Source: Desulfobacteraceae bacterium (GTDB lineage: Bacteria; Desulfobacterota; Desulfobacteria; Desulfobacterales; Desulfobacteraceae). From it: a DNA stretch of 35,645 nucleotides. The DNA is taken from NCBI GenBank assembly GCA_024227235.1, contig JAAEKY010000529.1, forward strand, positions 1-35,645, given 5' to 3'. Shown one piece after another: positions 15,825 through 25,701 of the stretch; position 1 is the first letter of the stretch; every line of letters begins with the position of its first letter. The translations under genes and the position numbers were made by a program. Under the pieces are notes generated by a model. The model was not told the DNA's origin, searched no databases, and saw only the letters and a list, made by a program, of their open reading frames with translations.

Positions 15825-17107
15825 TTATTAAACGCCCATTTCCTTCCGATTAGGATATAGAAAGTGACCGAACCGAGAATCAGATATCCAAACATCACGA
15901 CATTTTTTGTTTTAAAAATATAGGAAAGTGTAATGATAATAGATGCACTTATTAAAAAAAATACAGGTTTAGGAATTTTTTTGAGGATTACCCGACCAAA
16001 ATGGGCAAAACGAATATGACTGACCATTAAACCGACTGAAATACAGGTCAATCCCCACAATATGCCTGGTGTAGCAATAAGTGCGGCACCAAGAACGATC
16101 AAGGCACCAGCAGGGCTGGGAAGTCCATTAAATATGCCTTCTGGTAAATCAGTTCGATTTTTATCAACTGAAACAAACCGGATGAGCCTAAATGCAACAC
16201 CAATAATAAAAGCACCACCAATTAGCCATGCAAATACACCGCCAGTTTGGACGATAACATATGCTGGCGCCAGACCAAAACTGACAAAATCTGCAATATC
16301 ATCTAAGTAAGGTCCATATTTTGTTCCTCCATGCTTTAGAGCCATACGCCCATCAAACAGATCAAATAATTGTCCAACGATGATAATGCAAATTGCCCAG
16401 GCAAAATAATGATTGTGGGTCAAGACTAGACTTGCAACACCACAACAAAAATTAAGGGCGGATAGAATATCTGCATAGAGTCGATTGGGAATAAATTTAA
16501 AAGCGATTGATGCAGATGAAAGGATAATACAGGCCAAAAGAATTTCATCGGCAATATTTATAATTTCCGGATTTTTATCCATCAAACCGCATAAAATAAC
16601 CAGGCCAAAGCAGATAATGGCTTTGATTTTTCCAAAATTGTTGGCAGCCCCGGAGAACTTGATCCATGTTAAAATTCGACGGGCAAAAAACTGTCCTGCT
16701 AATTCAATGGCCACAAGAATCCATACAAATTTTATTGATAAAATATTTGTATAGGCAAATCCAATCAATGGCGGTAGATACGTCAATTTATCGCACATGG
16801 GATCCAGAGACTCTCCCCATTTAGATCCCAGATCGCATCCCCTTGCCACAACACCATCAGCCCCATCAAGGATGGCTGCAAAAGTGAATATAAATATGGC
16901 GATAGATTGATATTGGGTGTAAAAATAGAGAATAAATCCTATCATAGCCATTAATGTTCGCCAGTAACAAATTGAATTCGGGTGTAAAAGCCACTGGTGT
17001 GACATAATGTATTCTTTCATGTATTGCTTTTTAACAGCTTGGGAAAACCATAAGAAAAAAGCAGTTCCAATAGCAGCAGAGACTACAATAACTAAAAATC
17101 GTTCCAT
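15821..17107 (-). CDS. Tandem-domain CDP-alcohol phosphatidyltransferase
   Basis: 428 residues, with about ten to twelve membrane segments. CDP-alcohol phosphatidyltransferases move a phosphatidyl group from CDP-diacylglycerol to an alcohol (serine, glycerol phosphate, inositol). The first domain (about 40-215) carries the complete motif DG-x2-AR-x8-G-x3-D-x3-D as DGVVARGCDLGSKWGESLDP followed by MCD. The second (about 215-410) resembles phosphatidylserine synthase: entry segment IPNRLYADILSALNF and DGRMALKHGGTKYGPYLDD then IAD, where the arginine is replaced by Leu and the spacing is one residue short. The second site may therefore have altered activity. The usual enzymes have one such domain in about 180-250 residues, so this is a fusion or internal duplication of divergent copies. 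Substrates are unknown. It converges on the ABC-F gene. Confidence 0.85.
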   Translation of the reverse strand: MERFLVIVVSAAIGTAFFLWFSQAVKKQYMKEYIMSHQWLLHPNSICYWRTLMAMIGFILYFYTQYQSIAIFIFTFAAILDGADGVVARGCDLGSKWGESLDPMCDKLTYLPPLIGFAYTNILSIKFVWILVAIELAGQFFARRILTWIKFSGAANNFGKIKAIICFGLVILCGLMDKNPEIINIADEILLACIILSSASIAFKFIPNRLYADILSALNFCCGVASLVLTHNHYFAWAICIIIVGQLFDLFDGRMALKHGGTKYGPYLDDIADFVSFGLAPAYVIVQTGGVFAWLIGGAFIIGVAFRLIRFVSVDKNRTDLPEGIFNGLPSPAGALIVLGAALIATPGILWGLTCISVGLMVSHIRFAHFGRVILKKIPKPVFFLISASIIITLSYIFKTKNVVMFGYLILGSVTFYILIGRKWAFNN

Positions 17108-17425
17108 TTTTTCATCTCAATCAATTAAAAATAGTTTTTATATATTTAATTTTCATCTCAATTTCAGCATTTTATAATCCAATTTTCAGTCTATTTATCA
17201 TTTTCCTCATCAATAGTCCATCATCTGATTTTCAATTTCAATGTTCACCAAAGAAATTTTTTAAATGAAGTCGTATAAGACTTAGACAAATTGCTGTCTC
17301 GTAGGCGATATAGTGATTTTAAGAAAGTGCGTTATAGTGTGTTAATTCTTGACTTTTTAATGGTTTAACCGTACAAAGAAAAGCTTAACTAATGAATATA
17401 AATTGATCCGAATACCGGAGGAATA
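17108..17425 (+). promoter_or_regulatory. ileS leader region with sigma70-type promoter
   Basis: The 318-base gap between the divergent phosphatidyltransferase and ileS genes. TTGACT (17349-17354) and TACAAA (17372-17377) are spaced by exactly 17 bases, 48 bases before the ileS ATG, and give a plausible promoter. GGAGG at 17417-17421 is the ribosome site. Further upstream, 17110-17240 is T-rich on the plus strand with a loosely repeated TTTTCATCTCAAT-like unit. I see no T-box features and no other gene. Confidence 0.5.
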
Positions 17426-20221
17426 ATGGACTATAAGAAAACCTTGAATCTGCCATCAACAAAATTTGCCATGAAGGCCAATTTGCCTCAACGAGAACCC
17501 CAGCAGTTAAAAGAATGGGAAGAAAAAAAGATATACCAGAAATTAAGAGAACAATCTAAAGGCAAAAAACCTTTTATTCTTCATGATGGACCTCCGTATG
17601 CTAATGGGCACTTGCACATGGGTCATGCCATTAATAAAATTTTAAAGGATATTATTGTAAGATCCAGGCAAATGACTGGATTTGATGCCCCATATGTTCC
17701 TGGATGGGACTGTCACGGGCTTCCTATTGAACATAATGTCGATAAAAAACTGGGCAAAAAGAAAAAAGAGATGACCGATGTCCAAGTTCGAAGAGAATGT
17801 CGATCCTATGCTGCTAGATTTGTTGAGATTCAAAGAGAGGAATTCAAACGGTTTGGTGTTATTGGGGAATGGGATGAACCGTATCTGACCATGAACTATC
17901 CTTATGAAGCTAGAATTGCCAAAGAATGTGGTGAATTCGCGCTTTCAAAAGATATGTTTTTGGGCAAAAAACCTATTTACTGGTGTTGTAGTTGTCAGAC
18001 AGCCCTTGCAGAAGCTGAAATAGAATATCATGATCATACTTCGCCGTCTATTTTTGTAAAATTTCCCATGAAAGATGATTTGGGAGATATCCTTCCTGAT
18101 ATTAATGAGGAGATCTTTGTTGTCATCTGGACCACAACGCCCTGGACCATTCCGGCTAATTTGGGAATATGTCTTCATCCAAATTTTATTTATGCTGCTG
18201 TAAAAACAGAAAATCAAGGCGTATTAATTCTTGCCAAAGATATGATTGAAGGAGTTATGGAGACTTTTGGAATGGAAAATTATACCATCCTTAAAGAGTT
18301 TTCCGCTCTCGATCTTGAAAAAAAGACATGCAAACATCCGATATATGACAGGGATTCGCTTATTATCCTTGGAGATCATGTTACGTTAGAAGCAGGAACC
18401 GGATGTGTTCATACCGCACCGGGTCATGGTGCAGATGATTATATTGCAGGGAAAAAATATGGATTGGATTGTTATTCACCCGTAGAAGACAATGGCGTTT
18501 TTTCAAAAGAAGTCGAGCACTTTGGCGGTCAATTTATTTTTAAAGCAAATAAAAGTATTAATGAAAAACTTTCCAATCTGGATATGTTGCTTAAAAATGA
18601 AGATTTATCCCATTCTTATCCCCATTGCTGGCGGTGTAAAAAGCCAGTCATTTTCAGGGCAACCCCTCAATGGTTTATTTCCATGGACAAGATGGGACTT
18701 CGTAAGAATACGCTAGAAGAAATCAATAATGTTCACTGGATACCGTCTTGGGGACGTGAAAGAATTTATTCCATGATTGAATTTCGTCCGGACTGGTGTC
18801 TTTCAAGGCAACGATCCTGGGGAGTTCCCATTCCAGTGTTCCATTGCAAGGACTGCAAGCAAGTGTATGTCACCAGAGAATCTATAGACAAAATACATGA
18901 ATTGTTTACAGAACATTCGTCTGATGTCTGGTTTGATAAAGATGCAAAATTTTTGATGCCTGAAGGGGCTAAGTGTGAAAAATGTGGGTCAACTAATTTT
19001 ACAAAAGACCATAACATTTTGGATGTATGGTTTGATTCCGGGGTAAGTCATGCTGCTGTCCTTGAAGAAAGAGAAGGCCTTTTTAGACCGGCTGATATGT
19101 ATTTAGAGGGAAGTGACCAGCACAGAGGCTGGTTTCATTCATCCCTTTTAACTGCGGTTGGAAGAACTGGAAAAGCCCCTTATAAAGCCGTTCTTACCCA
19201 TGGGTTTGTGGTGGATGAAAAAGGCCATAAAATGTCTAAATCTGTGGGAAATGTTGTCGCACCGGAATCTGTGATTAAACAATATGGCGCAGATGTCCTA
19301 AGACTTTGGGCGGCTTCTGCTGATTATAGAGGGGATGTCAGTATCTCTAATAATATTATTAAACAATTATCAGATGCATACAGACGCATCAGAAATACCT
19401 GTAGATTTATGCTGGGCAATTTTTCTGATTTTGATGTAACAAAAGATCTAAGACCTATAAAAGAGATGTCAGAGCTTGACCGGTTTATTCTTCATCGGCT
19501 TCATTATGTTGTTAAACGGTCACTTGAATCGTATGATACGTATGAATTTCATACCATTTATCATACCTTACATAATTTTTGTGTGGTAGATTTATCTTCT
19601 TTTTATTTAGATATTATTAAAGACAGATTGTACACCTCTCCTGCGACAGATCCGTTAAGACGGGATGCCCAAACAGTCATGTTTTTCATATTGAATGCGG
19701 TCACAAAGATTATGGCACCGATTCTGCCATTTACTGCAGACGAGATATACAAACATATGCCCCAAGTTATCAATCAAAAAGAAAGTATTCATCTTGAGGA
19801 TATGGTGGTGCTTAATGATGAATGGGAAGATAAAGAACTTGCCGATAAATGGGAAAACATTAGAAACCTTAGGGGTGAAGTGACAAAAGCCCTTGAAGAG
19901 GCCCGGAAAGACAAACTGATCGGCCATCCACTTGATGCAGCTCTTGAAATTAAATTGCCAGACACGGAGCTGAAAACCATTGTTGAGAACTTAACTGAAA
20001 ATCTTAATGATATTTTTATTGTATCCATGGCTTCTTTGGTGGACACAATTGATGATTCGGCTTATCAGGGTAAAGAAATTGAAGGTCTTGCAATAAAAGT
20101 AAAAAAAGCCACGGGTGAAAAATGTGATCGATGTTGGCGGTTTGATACGACTATCGGCAATGATCCAGATCATGCAAGTGCTTGTGAAAGATGTGCAAGT
20201 GCTTTAAAAAAGATATTGTAA
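17426..20221 (+). CDS. ileS: Isoleucyl-tRNA synthetase
   Basis: 931 residues, class I synthetase charging tRNA-Ile. The HIGH motif appears as GHLHMGHA (about residues 60-67) after PPYANG, and the KMSKS loop as HKMSKSVGN near residue 605. The editing (CP1) domain contains [12 protein letters not shown] and [15 protein letters not shown], which clears mischarged valine. Two zinc-like cysteine pairs occur at YWCCSC and CKDC/CEKC, and a C-terminal zinc finger is CDRCWR...CERC in the last 40 residues, the bacterial type I IleRS form. The ATG follows GGAGG by 4 bases. lspA begins within 5 bases of its stop; ileS-lspA is a widely conserved pair. Confidence 0.97.
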   Translation: MDYKKTLNLPSTKFAMKANLPQREPQQLKEWEEKKIYQKLREQSKGKKPFILHDGPPYANGHLHMGHAINKILKDIIVRSRQMTGFDAPYVPGWDCHGLPIEHNVDKKLGKKKKEMTDVQVRRECRSYAARFVEIQREEFKRFGVIGEWDEPYLTMNYPYEARIAKECGEFALSKDMFLGKKPIYWCCSCQTALAEAEIEYHDHTSPSIFVKFPMKDDLGDILPDINEEIFVVIWTTTPWTIPANLGICLHPNFIYAAVKTENQGVLILAKDMIEGVMETFGMENYTILKEFSALDLEKKTCKHPIYDRDSLIILGDHVTLEAGTGCVHTAPGHGADDYIAGKKYGLDCYSPVEDNGVFSKEVEHFGGQFIFKANKSINEKLSNLDMLLKNEDLSHSYPHCWRCKKPVIFRATPQWFISMDKMGLRKNTLEEINNVHWIPSWGRERIYSMIEFRPDWCLSRQRSWGVPIPVFHCKDCKQVYVTRESIDKIHELFTEHSSDVWFDKDAKFLMPEGAKCEKCGSTNFTKDHNILDVWFDSGVSHAAVLEEREGLFRPADMYLEGSDQHRGWFHSSLLTAVGRTGKAPYKAVLTHGFVVDEKGHKMSKSVGNVVAPESVIKQYGADVLRLWAASADYRGDVSISNNIIKQLSDAYRRIRNTCRFMLGNFSDFDVTKDLRPIKEMSELDRFILHRLHYVVKRSLESYDTYEFHTIYHTLHNFCVVDLSSFYLDIIKDRLYTSPATDPLRRDAQTVMFFILNAVTKIMAPILPFTADEIYKHMPQVINQKESIHLEDMVVLNDEWEDKELADKWENIRNLRGEVTKALEEARKDKLIGHPLDAALEIKLPDTELKTIVENLTENLNDIFIVSMASLVDTIDDSAYQGKEIEGLAIKVKKATGEKCDRCWRFDTTIGNDPDHASACERCASALKKIL

Positions 20222-20225
20222 ATTG

Positions 20226-20717
20226 ATGGGTAATTCAAAAATATGGATGAGATTGATTTTGGTTAGCGGGTGTGTTGTTTTTGCTGATCAGATCACAAAA
20301 TATATTATCAAAGTCAATATTGCCTTATACGATAATATTATTGTAATAAGTAATTTTTTTAATATTACTCATATTTTGAACCCGGGTGGCGCATTTGGTT
20401 TTTTTGCAACCCAGTCTCTTGAAATTAGAAAATTCATATTTTTATTTATGTCTTCAATAGTCGCAATTTTTGTCCTGTGGTTCTATAGAAAATGTGCTTC
20501 AGACTCTATTTTTCTTTCCTATGGGTTGGCTTTGATTTTTGGGGGTGCTGTCGGAAATTTAATAGACAGATTTCAGTATGGAAAAGTACTGGACTTCCTT
20601 GATTTTTATATAGGCTCTTTTCATTGGCCCGCATTTAACGTTGCTGACAGTGCCATTTCTATTGGAATGACCATTTTGATTTATCATATCCTGTTTAACA
20701 AGATTCCGGATATATAA
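20226..20717 (+). CDS. lspA: Lipoprotein signal peptidase (signal peptidase II)
   Basis: 163 residues from ATG 20226 (a TTG one codon earlier is in frame but less likely). LspA is an inner-membrane aspartic protease that removes the signal peptide of prolipoproteins after lipidation. Four membrane segments are visible. The conserved blocks are ADQITKYII near the start, HILNPGGAFG, and the two catalytic aspartates in GNLIDRFQYG and FNVADSAIS. The start is 5 bases past the ileS stop and lacks its own clear Shine-Dalgarno, so it is probably translationally coupled. lgt follows after 2 bases, pairing the two lipoprotein-processing steps in one operon. Confidence 0.96.
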   Translation: MGNSKIWMRLILVSGCVVFADQITKYIIKVNIALYDNIIVISNFFNITHILNPGGAFGFFATQSLEIRKFIFLFMSSIVAIFVLWFYRKCASDSIFLSYGLALIFGGAVGNLIDRFQYGKVLDFLDFYIGSFHWPAFNVADSAISIGMTILIYHILFNKIPDI

Positions 20718-20719
20718 TT

Positions 20720-21490
20720 ATGCATCCTATCCTTTTAAATCTCGGAAAGTTCAATCTTTACACCTACGGCCTTTTTATTGCTTTAGGACTTTTGATAGCC
20801 ATAGGGGTATCTCAATGGAATGCTAAATCCCATAAGATTACACCTCAGATGATTACTGATATCTTTTACGTTATTTTAATATCAGGACTTTTAGGGGCAC
20901 GACTTTTATATGTTGTGATTAATTTCGACGCTTATAAAAATAATTTATTAGACATTTTTAAGATTTGGAATGGCGGCCTGGTTTTTTTTGGCGGGTTTCT
21001 AACAGCCGTGACTGCCACAGCATTGTATTTAAAATTCAAACAGCTTGATATTTGGAAAACCGCAGATATTATATCACCCGGAATTGCACTTGCCCATGCC
21101 GTAGGAAGAATAGGGTGCTTTTTTGCAGGGTGCTGTTATGGAAGGACATGTGATCTTCCTTTTGCCATTAAATTTGTTCATCCGGAAAGCCTGGCTCCTT
21201 TGGGGGTATATTTGCATCCCACCCAAATTTATTCTATGTTTTCAAACGTGGCCCTGTTTTTTATACTTTTGATTTTGCAAAAAAGAAAAAAGTTCAATGG
21301 AATGGTCTTTTTAAGTTATATTATGCTTTATTCATTGTTCAGATCCATCATAGAATTTTTCCGAGGTGATTTCCGAGGTGATTTCTTTTTTGAATTTATT
21401 TCTATGTCCCAAGGAATCGGTTTGACAGTTTCTCTGATTGCTTTAATTCTTTTAATTAAACTTTCAAAATCTTCTTATGGTACAAAATAA
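20720..21490 (+). CDS. lgt: Prolipoprotein diacylglyceryl transferase
   Basis: 256 residues, about seven membrane segments. Lgt transfers diacylglycerol from phosphatidylglycerol to the lipobox cysteine, the step before LspA. Family motifs are present: HPILLNLGKFNLYTYGL at the start, the GGLVFFGGF loop, and the Lgt signature HAVGRIGCFFAGCCYGR near residue 135, with the conserved arginine and glycines. A short repeat FRGDFRGDFF near residue 215 is a small tandem duplication in a loop. The start lies 2 bases after lspA and its 3' end overlaps holA by 14 bases. Confidence 0.96.
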   Translation: MHPILLNLGKFNLYTYGLFIALGLLIAIGVSQWNAKSHKITPQMITDIFYVILISGLLGARLLYVVINFDAYKNNLLDIFKIWNGGLVFFGGFLTAVTATALYLKFKQLDIWKTADIISPGIALAHAVGRIGCFFAGCCYGRTCDLPFAIKFVHPESLAPLGVYLHPTQIYSMFSNVALFFILLILQKRKKFNGMVFLSYIMLYSLFRSIIEFFRGDFRGDFFFEFISMSQGIGLTVSLIALILLIKLSKSSYGTK

Positions 21491-22769
21491 ACATATTGTT
21501 AAACATCACAAATTAGATCAATTCTTAAGCTCTGTTCAAAAAGATGCTATCCCGAATCTGTTTTTGATTTATGGTGAGCCCTACTTGATGAAAAAAGCGT
21601 TTCAGTCTATATCTTCATTTCTCCTTGGCAATGATAACAATCAGTTTGCTATAGAAACATTAGAAGGCGGTTCCGTTTCTATGGGTGACATCATTGAACA
21701 GGTATCCACTTTTTCATTTCTTGTCTCTAAAAAAATTGTGGTGGTTAAAAACATTCCTTTATTTCAAACCAGTCAAAACCATCAAGACATCCGTTTTTCT
21801 GTATCAGATCTTGATCACCTGATCGATTTTATTGAAAAAGGTATACCGTCAAATCATTTTTTAATTTTAACATCAACACTTATTGATAAAAGAAAAAAGA
21901 TTTATAAAGCTATTCAGGAAAAAGGGTTTATCAGTGACTGCTCAGTTGCCCAAGGTGTAAGAAAAGCAGACGTGGACGAGCAAAGAGTTGTCTTACAAAG
22001 TATCGCAGGACAAATATTATCTGAGTCAAAAAAAACAATTGATAATCAAGGACTTCAAACACTTGTAGATTTAACGGGTTTTAATCTTGATATTTTTTCT
22101 CAAAACTTAGAAAAGTTGATCGCTTATTCTGGCAATAATCAACACATTCGTATTGCAGATGTTAAATCGGTTGTAAAAAGAGACAAAAAAGATCCAATTT
22201 TTAACCTGACCAATTCATTGATGGAAAAAAATGTAAAAAATGCTATTTTTTATCTGAATTCATTGTTAAATGAGGGATATCATTTTTTGCAGATACTAAA
22301 ATCGTTTGAGAATCAGATTCGTAAACTGATTTTGGTAAAATGTTATGCTACAAAATGGTATAAAAACAATAAATTAAGCTTTAATCAAATGAATTTTAAT
22401 GAATTTAAACAATCTGTAATTCCCGAAATTGTGAATCACGATACACAGGTAAGACGCCTTATTGAAAAACAGGAAAATTATTTATCTGAACAAGGGTCAA
22501 GCAAGAAAAAAACCAAATCAAAGGATCTTTTTCTTGCGCCTAATCCTAAAAATGCCTATCCTGTATTTCAGACATTTCAAAAATCTGACAACTTTTCATT
22601 AAATGAACTTAATCAAGCCATGATTTTTTTAGGTGATTTAGATTATAAATTAAAGACTTCATCATTTGATGAAAAAACAGCCTTTGAAAGCTTTATCATT
22701 AATATGTGTAGAAAAGGAGGGTTTGCTTATGATGCGTCGGAACACAAAAATAGTCGCCACTATTTCTAA
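21477..22769 (+). CDS. holA: DNA polymerase III delta subunit (clamp loader)
   Basis: 430 residues. HolA (delta) opens the beta sliding clamp as part of the clamp loader. The N-terminal AAA+-like domain includes LFLIYGEPYLMKKAF, the typical opening of delta, and the middle DLTGFNLDIFSQNLEKLIAY matches the domain II/III junction. It is longer than the usual 330-350 residues because of a lysine-rich insertion at about residues 335-370 (SSKKKTKSKDLF...) between helices of the C-terminal domain. The ATG overlaps lgt by 14 bases and the gene overlaps pyk by 41 bases. No Shine-Dalgarno of its own is clear, so coupling to lgt is likely. Family assignment is good from motif order and operon position. 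Confidence 0.85.
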   Translation: MVQNKHIVKHHKLDQFLSSVQKDAIPNLFLIYGEPYLMKKAFQSISSFLLGNDNNQFAIETLEGGSVSMGDIIEQVSTFSFLVSKKIVVVKNIPLFQTSQNHQDIRFSVSDLDHLIDFIEKGIPSNHFLILTSTLIDKRKKIYKAIQEKGFISDCSVAQGVRKADVDEQRVVLQSIAGQILSESKKTIDNQGLQTLVDLTGFNLDIFSQNLEKLIAYSGNNQHIRIADVKSVVKRDKKDPIFNLTNSLMEKNVKNAIFYLNSLLNEGYHFLQILKSFENQIRKLILVKCYATKWYKNNKLSFNQMNFNEFKQSVIPEIVNHDTQVRRLIEKQENYLSEQGSSKKKTKSKDLFLAPNPKNAYPVFQTFQKSDNFSLNELNQAMIFLGDLDYKLKTSSFDEKTAFESFIINMCRKGGFAYDASEHKNSRHYF

Positions 22770-24141
22770 TTTAAATTGTTCACCTGAATTTATTAAAGGA
22801 CTATATTGGGCAGGGATGAATGTTGTCCGATTAAATACTGCTCATATGACGCATGATGATGCCCTTGAAGTTATTGAAAATACAAGAAAAGTTTCTGATA
22901 AAATCGGCATTCTACTGGATACAAAAGGTCCTGAAATAAGGACTTGTGATAATAAAAAACCTTTGACTGTCAAATATGGGGATATAATTCGAATACAAGG
23001 CGCACCTGGTGAAAAATCCAAAGATGATATTATTTGTGTGTCTTATGAACATCTTGTAAGAGATATTCCTGTTGGCAGCTCGATTTTAATTGATGATGGA
23101 TATATCGCATTGGCTGTAATGGAAAAGGATGATAAATATTTGACCTGTTATGTGGAAAATGATGGCGTTATATATGCAAGAAAAAGCATAAATATACCAT
23201 CTGTTCATGTTACGCTTCCTGCGTTAAGCCATAAAGATATAGGGTTTATTGAGTTTGCCGCTGATAATGATTTAGATTTTATTGCCCATTCCTTTGTAAG
23301 AAATGAGAAAGATGTTATTGCTGTTCAAAATATTTTAGACAAAAAAAAATCTGATATAAAAATTATTGCGAAGATTGAAAATTCAGAAGGCGTTGAAAAT
23401 CTTTTTGAAATCCTTGATCATGCGTATGGTGTTATGATTGCCAGGGGAGACCTGGCTGTTGAGATCCCGACTGAACAGATCCCCTTAATTCAGAAACAAA
23501 TCGTTAAAACCTGTATGGAAAAACGAAGGCCGGTTATTGTTGCAACCCAAATGCTTCACTCTATGATTGAATCACCAAGGCCTACAAGGGCAGAAGTGTC
23601 TGATGTTGCCAATGCCTGTTTGGATCATGCAGATGCTTTAATGCTTTCTGGAGAAACAGCCAATGGTAAATATCCTGAGGTCGCTGTTAGAACCATGGCC
23701 AAAATTGCAAAAGAAGTTGAAGATAAAAAGAGCAGTTTTATTGATGTGCCGTATACCTTAGAAGATAAAATCACAGCTTATCTTGCTAAAGCTGCTGTAA
23801 AAGCTGCTTTAAGGTTAAATACAAAAGGAATTGTTGCTGATTCTTTAACCGGCAGGTCAATACGTGCTCTTTCAGCTTACCGGGGAGACAGTCCCATATA
23901 TGCTCAGATTTATGACAGAAGGGTTATGCGCCAACTCTCTCTTTCTTTTGGGGTCTTTGCTAATTTTATTGAAATGAATGTTTCTTCTGCTGAACCTTTG
24001 AAAGATGGTATTCAAATGCTGGTTGACGACAAATGTTTCAAAAAAGAAGATCTGATCATTGTTCTTGCTGGCAATTTTGGAGTAAAGCAGGGCGCATCTT
24101 ACATTGAAATCAGTAAGGCTGGTAATTTCGAAGATAAATAA
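22729..24141 (+). CDS. pyk: Pyruvate kinase
   Basis: 470 residues from the ATG at 22729, chosen because GGAGG ends 8 bases before it; the open frame runs back to 22666 inside holA. It converts phosphoenolpyruvate and ADP to pyruvate and ATP. Seen motifs: TKIVATIS at the start, DTKGPEIRT with the glutamate linked to K+ dependence, IIAKIENSEGV with the catalytic lysine, and the signature MIARGDLAVEIP. The first active-site block reads VVRLNTAHMTHDD, not the usual RLNFSHGTH, so the serine that ligates K+ is alanine. I recall the same variation in Bacteroidota-type enzymes. The C-terminal domain is complete but lacks an extra PEP-utilizer domain. It converges with lipA, 2 bases apart. Confidence 0.94.
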   Translation: MMRRNTKIVATISNLNCSPEFIKGLYWAGMNVVRLNTAHMTHDDALEVIENTRKVSDKIGILLDTKGPEIRTCDNKKPLTVKYGDIIRIQGAPGEKSKDDIICVSYEHLVRDIPVGSSILIDDGYIALAVMEKDDKYLTCYVENDGVIYARKSINIPSVHVTLPALSHKDIGFIEFAADNDLDFIAHSFVRNEKDVIAVQNILDKKKSDIKIIAKIENSEGVENLFEILDHAYGVMIARGDLAVEIPTEQIPLIQKQIVKTCMEKRRPVIVATQMLHSMIESPRPTRAEVSDVANACLDHADALMLSGETANGKYPEVAVRTMAKIAKEVEDKKSSFIDVPYTLEDKITAYLAKAAVKAALRLNTKGIVADSLTGRSIRALSAYRGDSPIYAQIYDRRVMRQLSLSFGVFANFIEMNVSSAEPLKDGIQMLVDDKCFKKEDLIIVLAGNFGVKQGASYIEISKAGNFEDK

Positions 24142-24143
24142 TT

Positions 24144-25010
24144 TTATGACTCAAATAAATCTTTAGCTTGATAGGAACTTCGGACAAAAGGTCCGGCAGC
24201 TATCTTATTAAATCCAATAGTTCGCGCTTTTTTTTCAAGTTTTTCAAACTCTTCTGGTGAATAATATTTTTTTACTTTAAGATGTGATTTCGTTGGCTGG
24301 AGATACTGTCCAATAGTTAGAATATCACATCCATGATTAAAAAGATCGATCATAGACTGTTCAAGTTGATCTGTAGTTTCTCCGAGTCCAATCATCATTC
24401 CTGATTTTGTAACCATAGAAGAGTCAATGTGTTTTACTTTTTGTAAAAGGTCCAAAGATTGTTGATAATTAGCTTCAGGCCTTACAGAAGGGTAGAGCGA
24501 TGGAACCGTTTCAATATTGTGGTTTAATACATCTGGCTTTGCACGTACAACTATTTTTAATGCATCGATGTTTCCTTGAAAATCAGGGATTAAAACTTCA
24601 ACTTTTGGATTGTTTGGTAATGTTTTTTTTATAGCCTTGATTGTATCTGCGAAATGATAAGCTCCTCCATCTTTTAGGTCATCTCTTGTAACAGAGGTGA
24701 CAACAACATATTTCAGTTTTAAATCATGTGCGGCTTGAGCCACTTTAACAGGTTCATACGGGTTTATTGGTTCAGGTTGTCCTGATGCAACATTGCAAAA
24801 TTTACAGTTTCGAGTACATTCAGATCCTAAAATCATAAAGGTAGAAGTATCTTTGGAAAAACATTCAAACATATTGGGACAATTGGCTTCCTGGCAGACA
24901 GTATGTAACCCTGCTTTCGAAAGAAGCTCTTTTACCCGCTGATAATCCCCACCTTTTGGAAGACTTTTTTTAAGCCACGAGGGTTTACCATATTTTTTTT
25001 TAAGTTTCAT
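24144..25010 (-). CDS. lipA: Lipoyl synthase
   Basis: 288 residues. LipA is a radical-SAM enzyme that inserts two sulfur atoms into octanoyl groups on lipoyl domains such as GcvH. The auxiliary cluster motif is CQEANCPNMFEC (residues about 38-49) and the radical-SAM motif is CTRNCKFC. The C-terminal RSSY serine ligand is present. LipA sacrifices its auxiliary [4Fe-4S] cluster as sulfur source. The start ATG overlaps the lipB 3' end by 11 bases, and the gene is last in the lrp-gcv-lip operon, directly serving the GcvH encoded upstream. No terminator is visible before the convergent pyk gene. Confidence 0.96.
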   Translation of the reverse strand: MKLKKKYGKPSWLKKSLPKGGDYQRVKELLSKAGLHTVCQEANCPNMFECFSKDTSTFMILGSECTRNCKFCNVASGQPEPINPYEPVKVAQAAHDLKLKYVVVTSVTRDDLKDGGAYHFADTIKAIKKTLPNNPKVEVLIPDFQGNIDALKIVVRAKPDVLNHNIETVPSLYPSVRPEANYQQSLDLLQKVKHIDSSMVTKSGMMIGLGETTDQLEQSMIDLFNHGCDILTIGQYLQPTKSHLKVKKYYSPEEFEKLEKKARTIGFNKIAAGPFVRSSYQAKDLFES

Positions 25011-25701
25011 TTTTTTTTATAATTGAATAGTTAAACACTTTTGAAAAATGTTTTATATAGGCATCTTTTATCTGATTCATTGAAATATCTTTTTTTATAT
25101 TTTGGGCTGTCAGCTCTTTTTTAACAGATGTCATGGAAATATTTTTAATACCACAGGGGATAATCCATGAGAAGGGCTCAAGGTCAGGATTGATATTCAT
25201 GGCAAGACCGTGAAAAGAAATTCCTTTTTTAATGGATATCCCAACGCTGCCAATCTTAGCATTACCTACCCAAAGGCCATGATTCCTTATATCTCTATCA
25301 GCATCAATATGAAAATCTTTAGCAGTTCTTAACATAATTTCTTCAAGGCCGTGAACAAAATCTTTTACACTGATTTTACTTCTTTCAAGGTCCACAATAG
25401 GATATAGGACAGCTTGTCCAGAGCAATGGCAGGTTATATTCCCTCCACGTTCGGTTTGAATAACTTCAATATTCTTAGACATCAAAAAATCTTGTGAAAC
25501 GCTTAGATTTTCTTTTCCTCCTCTTTTGCCCAGAGTGAATACACATGGATGCTCAACAAAAAATATTTTATCTTCGGTAAGGGGTTTATCAATTTTTGAT
25601 TGTACGACCTTGAGCTGAAAATCAAGTGCTCTTTTGTATTCGAATGTTTTAAGATCAATAAATACTGCCGAGCGCTTTTTTTGATTTATCCGCACAGACA
25701 T
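25000..25701 (-). CDS. lipB: Octanoyl-[ACP]:protein octanoyltransferase
   Basis: 233 residues. LipB moves octanoate from acyl carrier protein to the lipoyl domain lysine, the step before LipA. Motifs: VEHPCVFTLGKRG, the RGGNITCHCSGQ block (usually RGG-x-T-x-H-x-PGQ, so Pro is replaced by Ser), the catalytic lysine in GNAKIGSVGISI, and the catalytic cysteine in IIPCGI. The start lies within the gcvPB 3' end (16-base overlap) behind AAGGA, so it is translationally coupled. With lipA it gives endogenous lipoylation of GcvH. Confidence 0.95.
   Translation of the reverse strand: MSVRINQKKRSAVFIDLKTFEYKRALDFQLKVVQSKIDKPLTEDKIFFVEHPCVFTLGKRGGKENLSVSQDFLMSKNIEVIQTERGGNITCHCSGQAVLYPIVDLERSKISVKDFVHGLEEIMLRTAKDFHIDADRDIRNHGLWVGNAKIGSVGISIKKGISFHGLAMNINPDLEPFSWIIPCGIKNISMTSVKKELTAQNIKKDISMNQIKDAYIKHFSKVFNYSIIKKNET

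Noticed and set aside
17110-17240. Tandem TTTTCATCTCAAT units as a CRISPR or iteron array
   Set aside because: Units are irregular in length and spacing and of low complexity, so they do not form an array.
17108-17425. T-box leader for ileS
   Set aside because: No specifier-loop/T-box sequence or antiterminator/terminator pair was seen; the region is a T-rich low-complexity stretch with an ordinary promoter.
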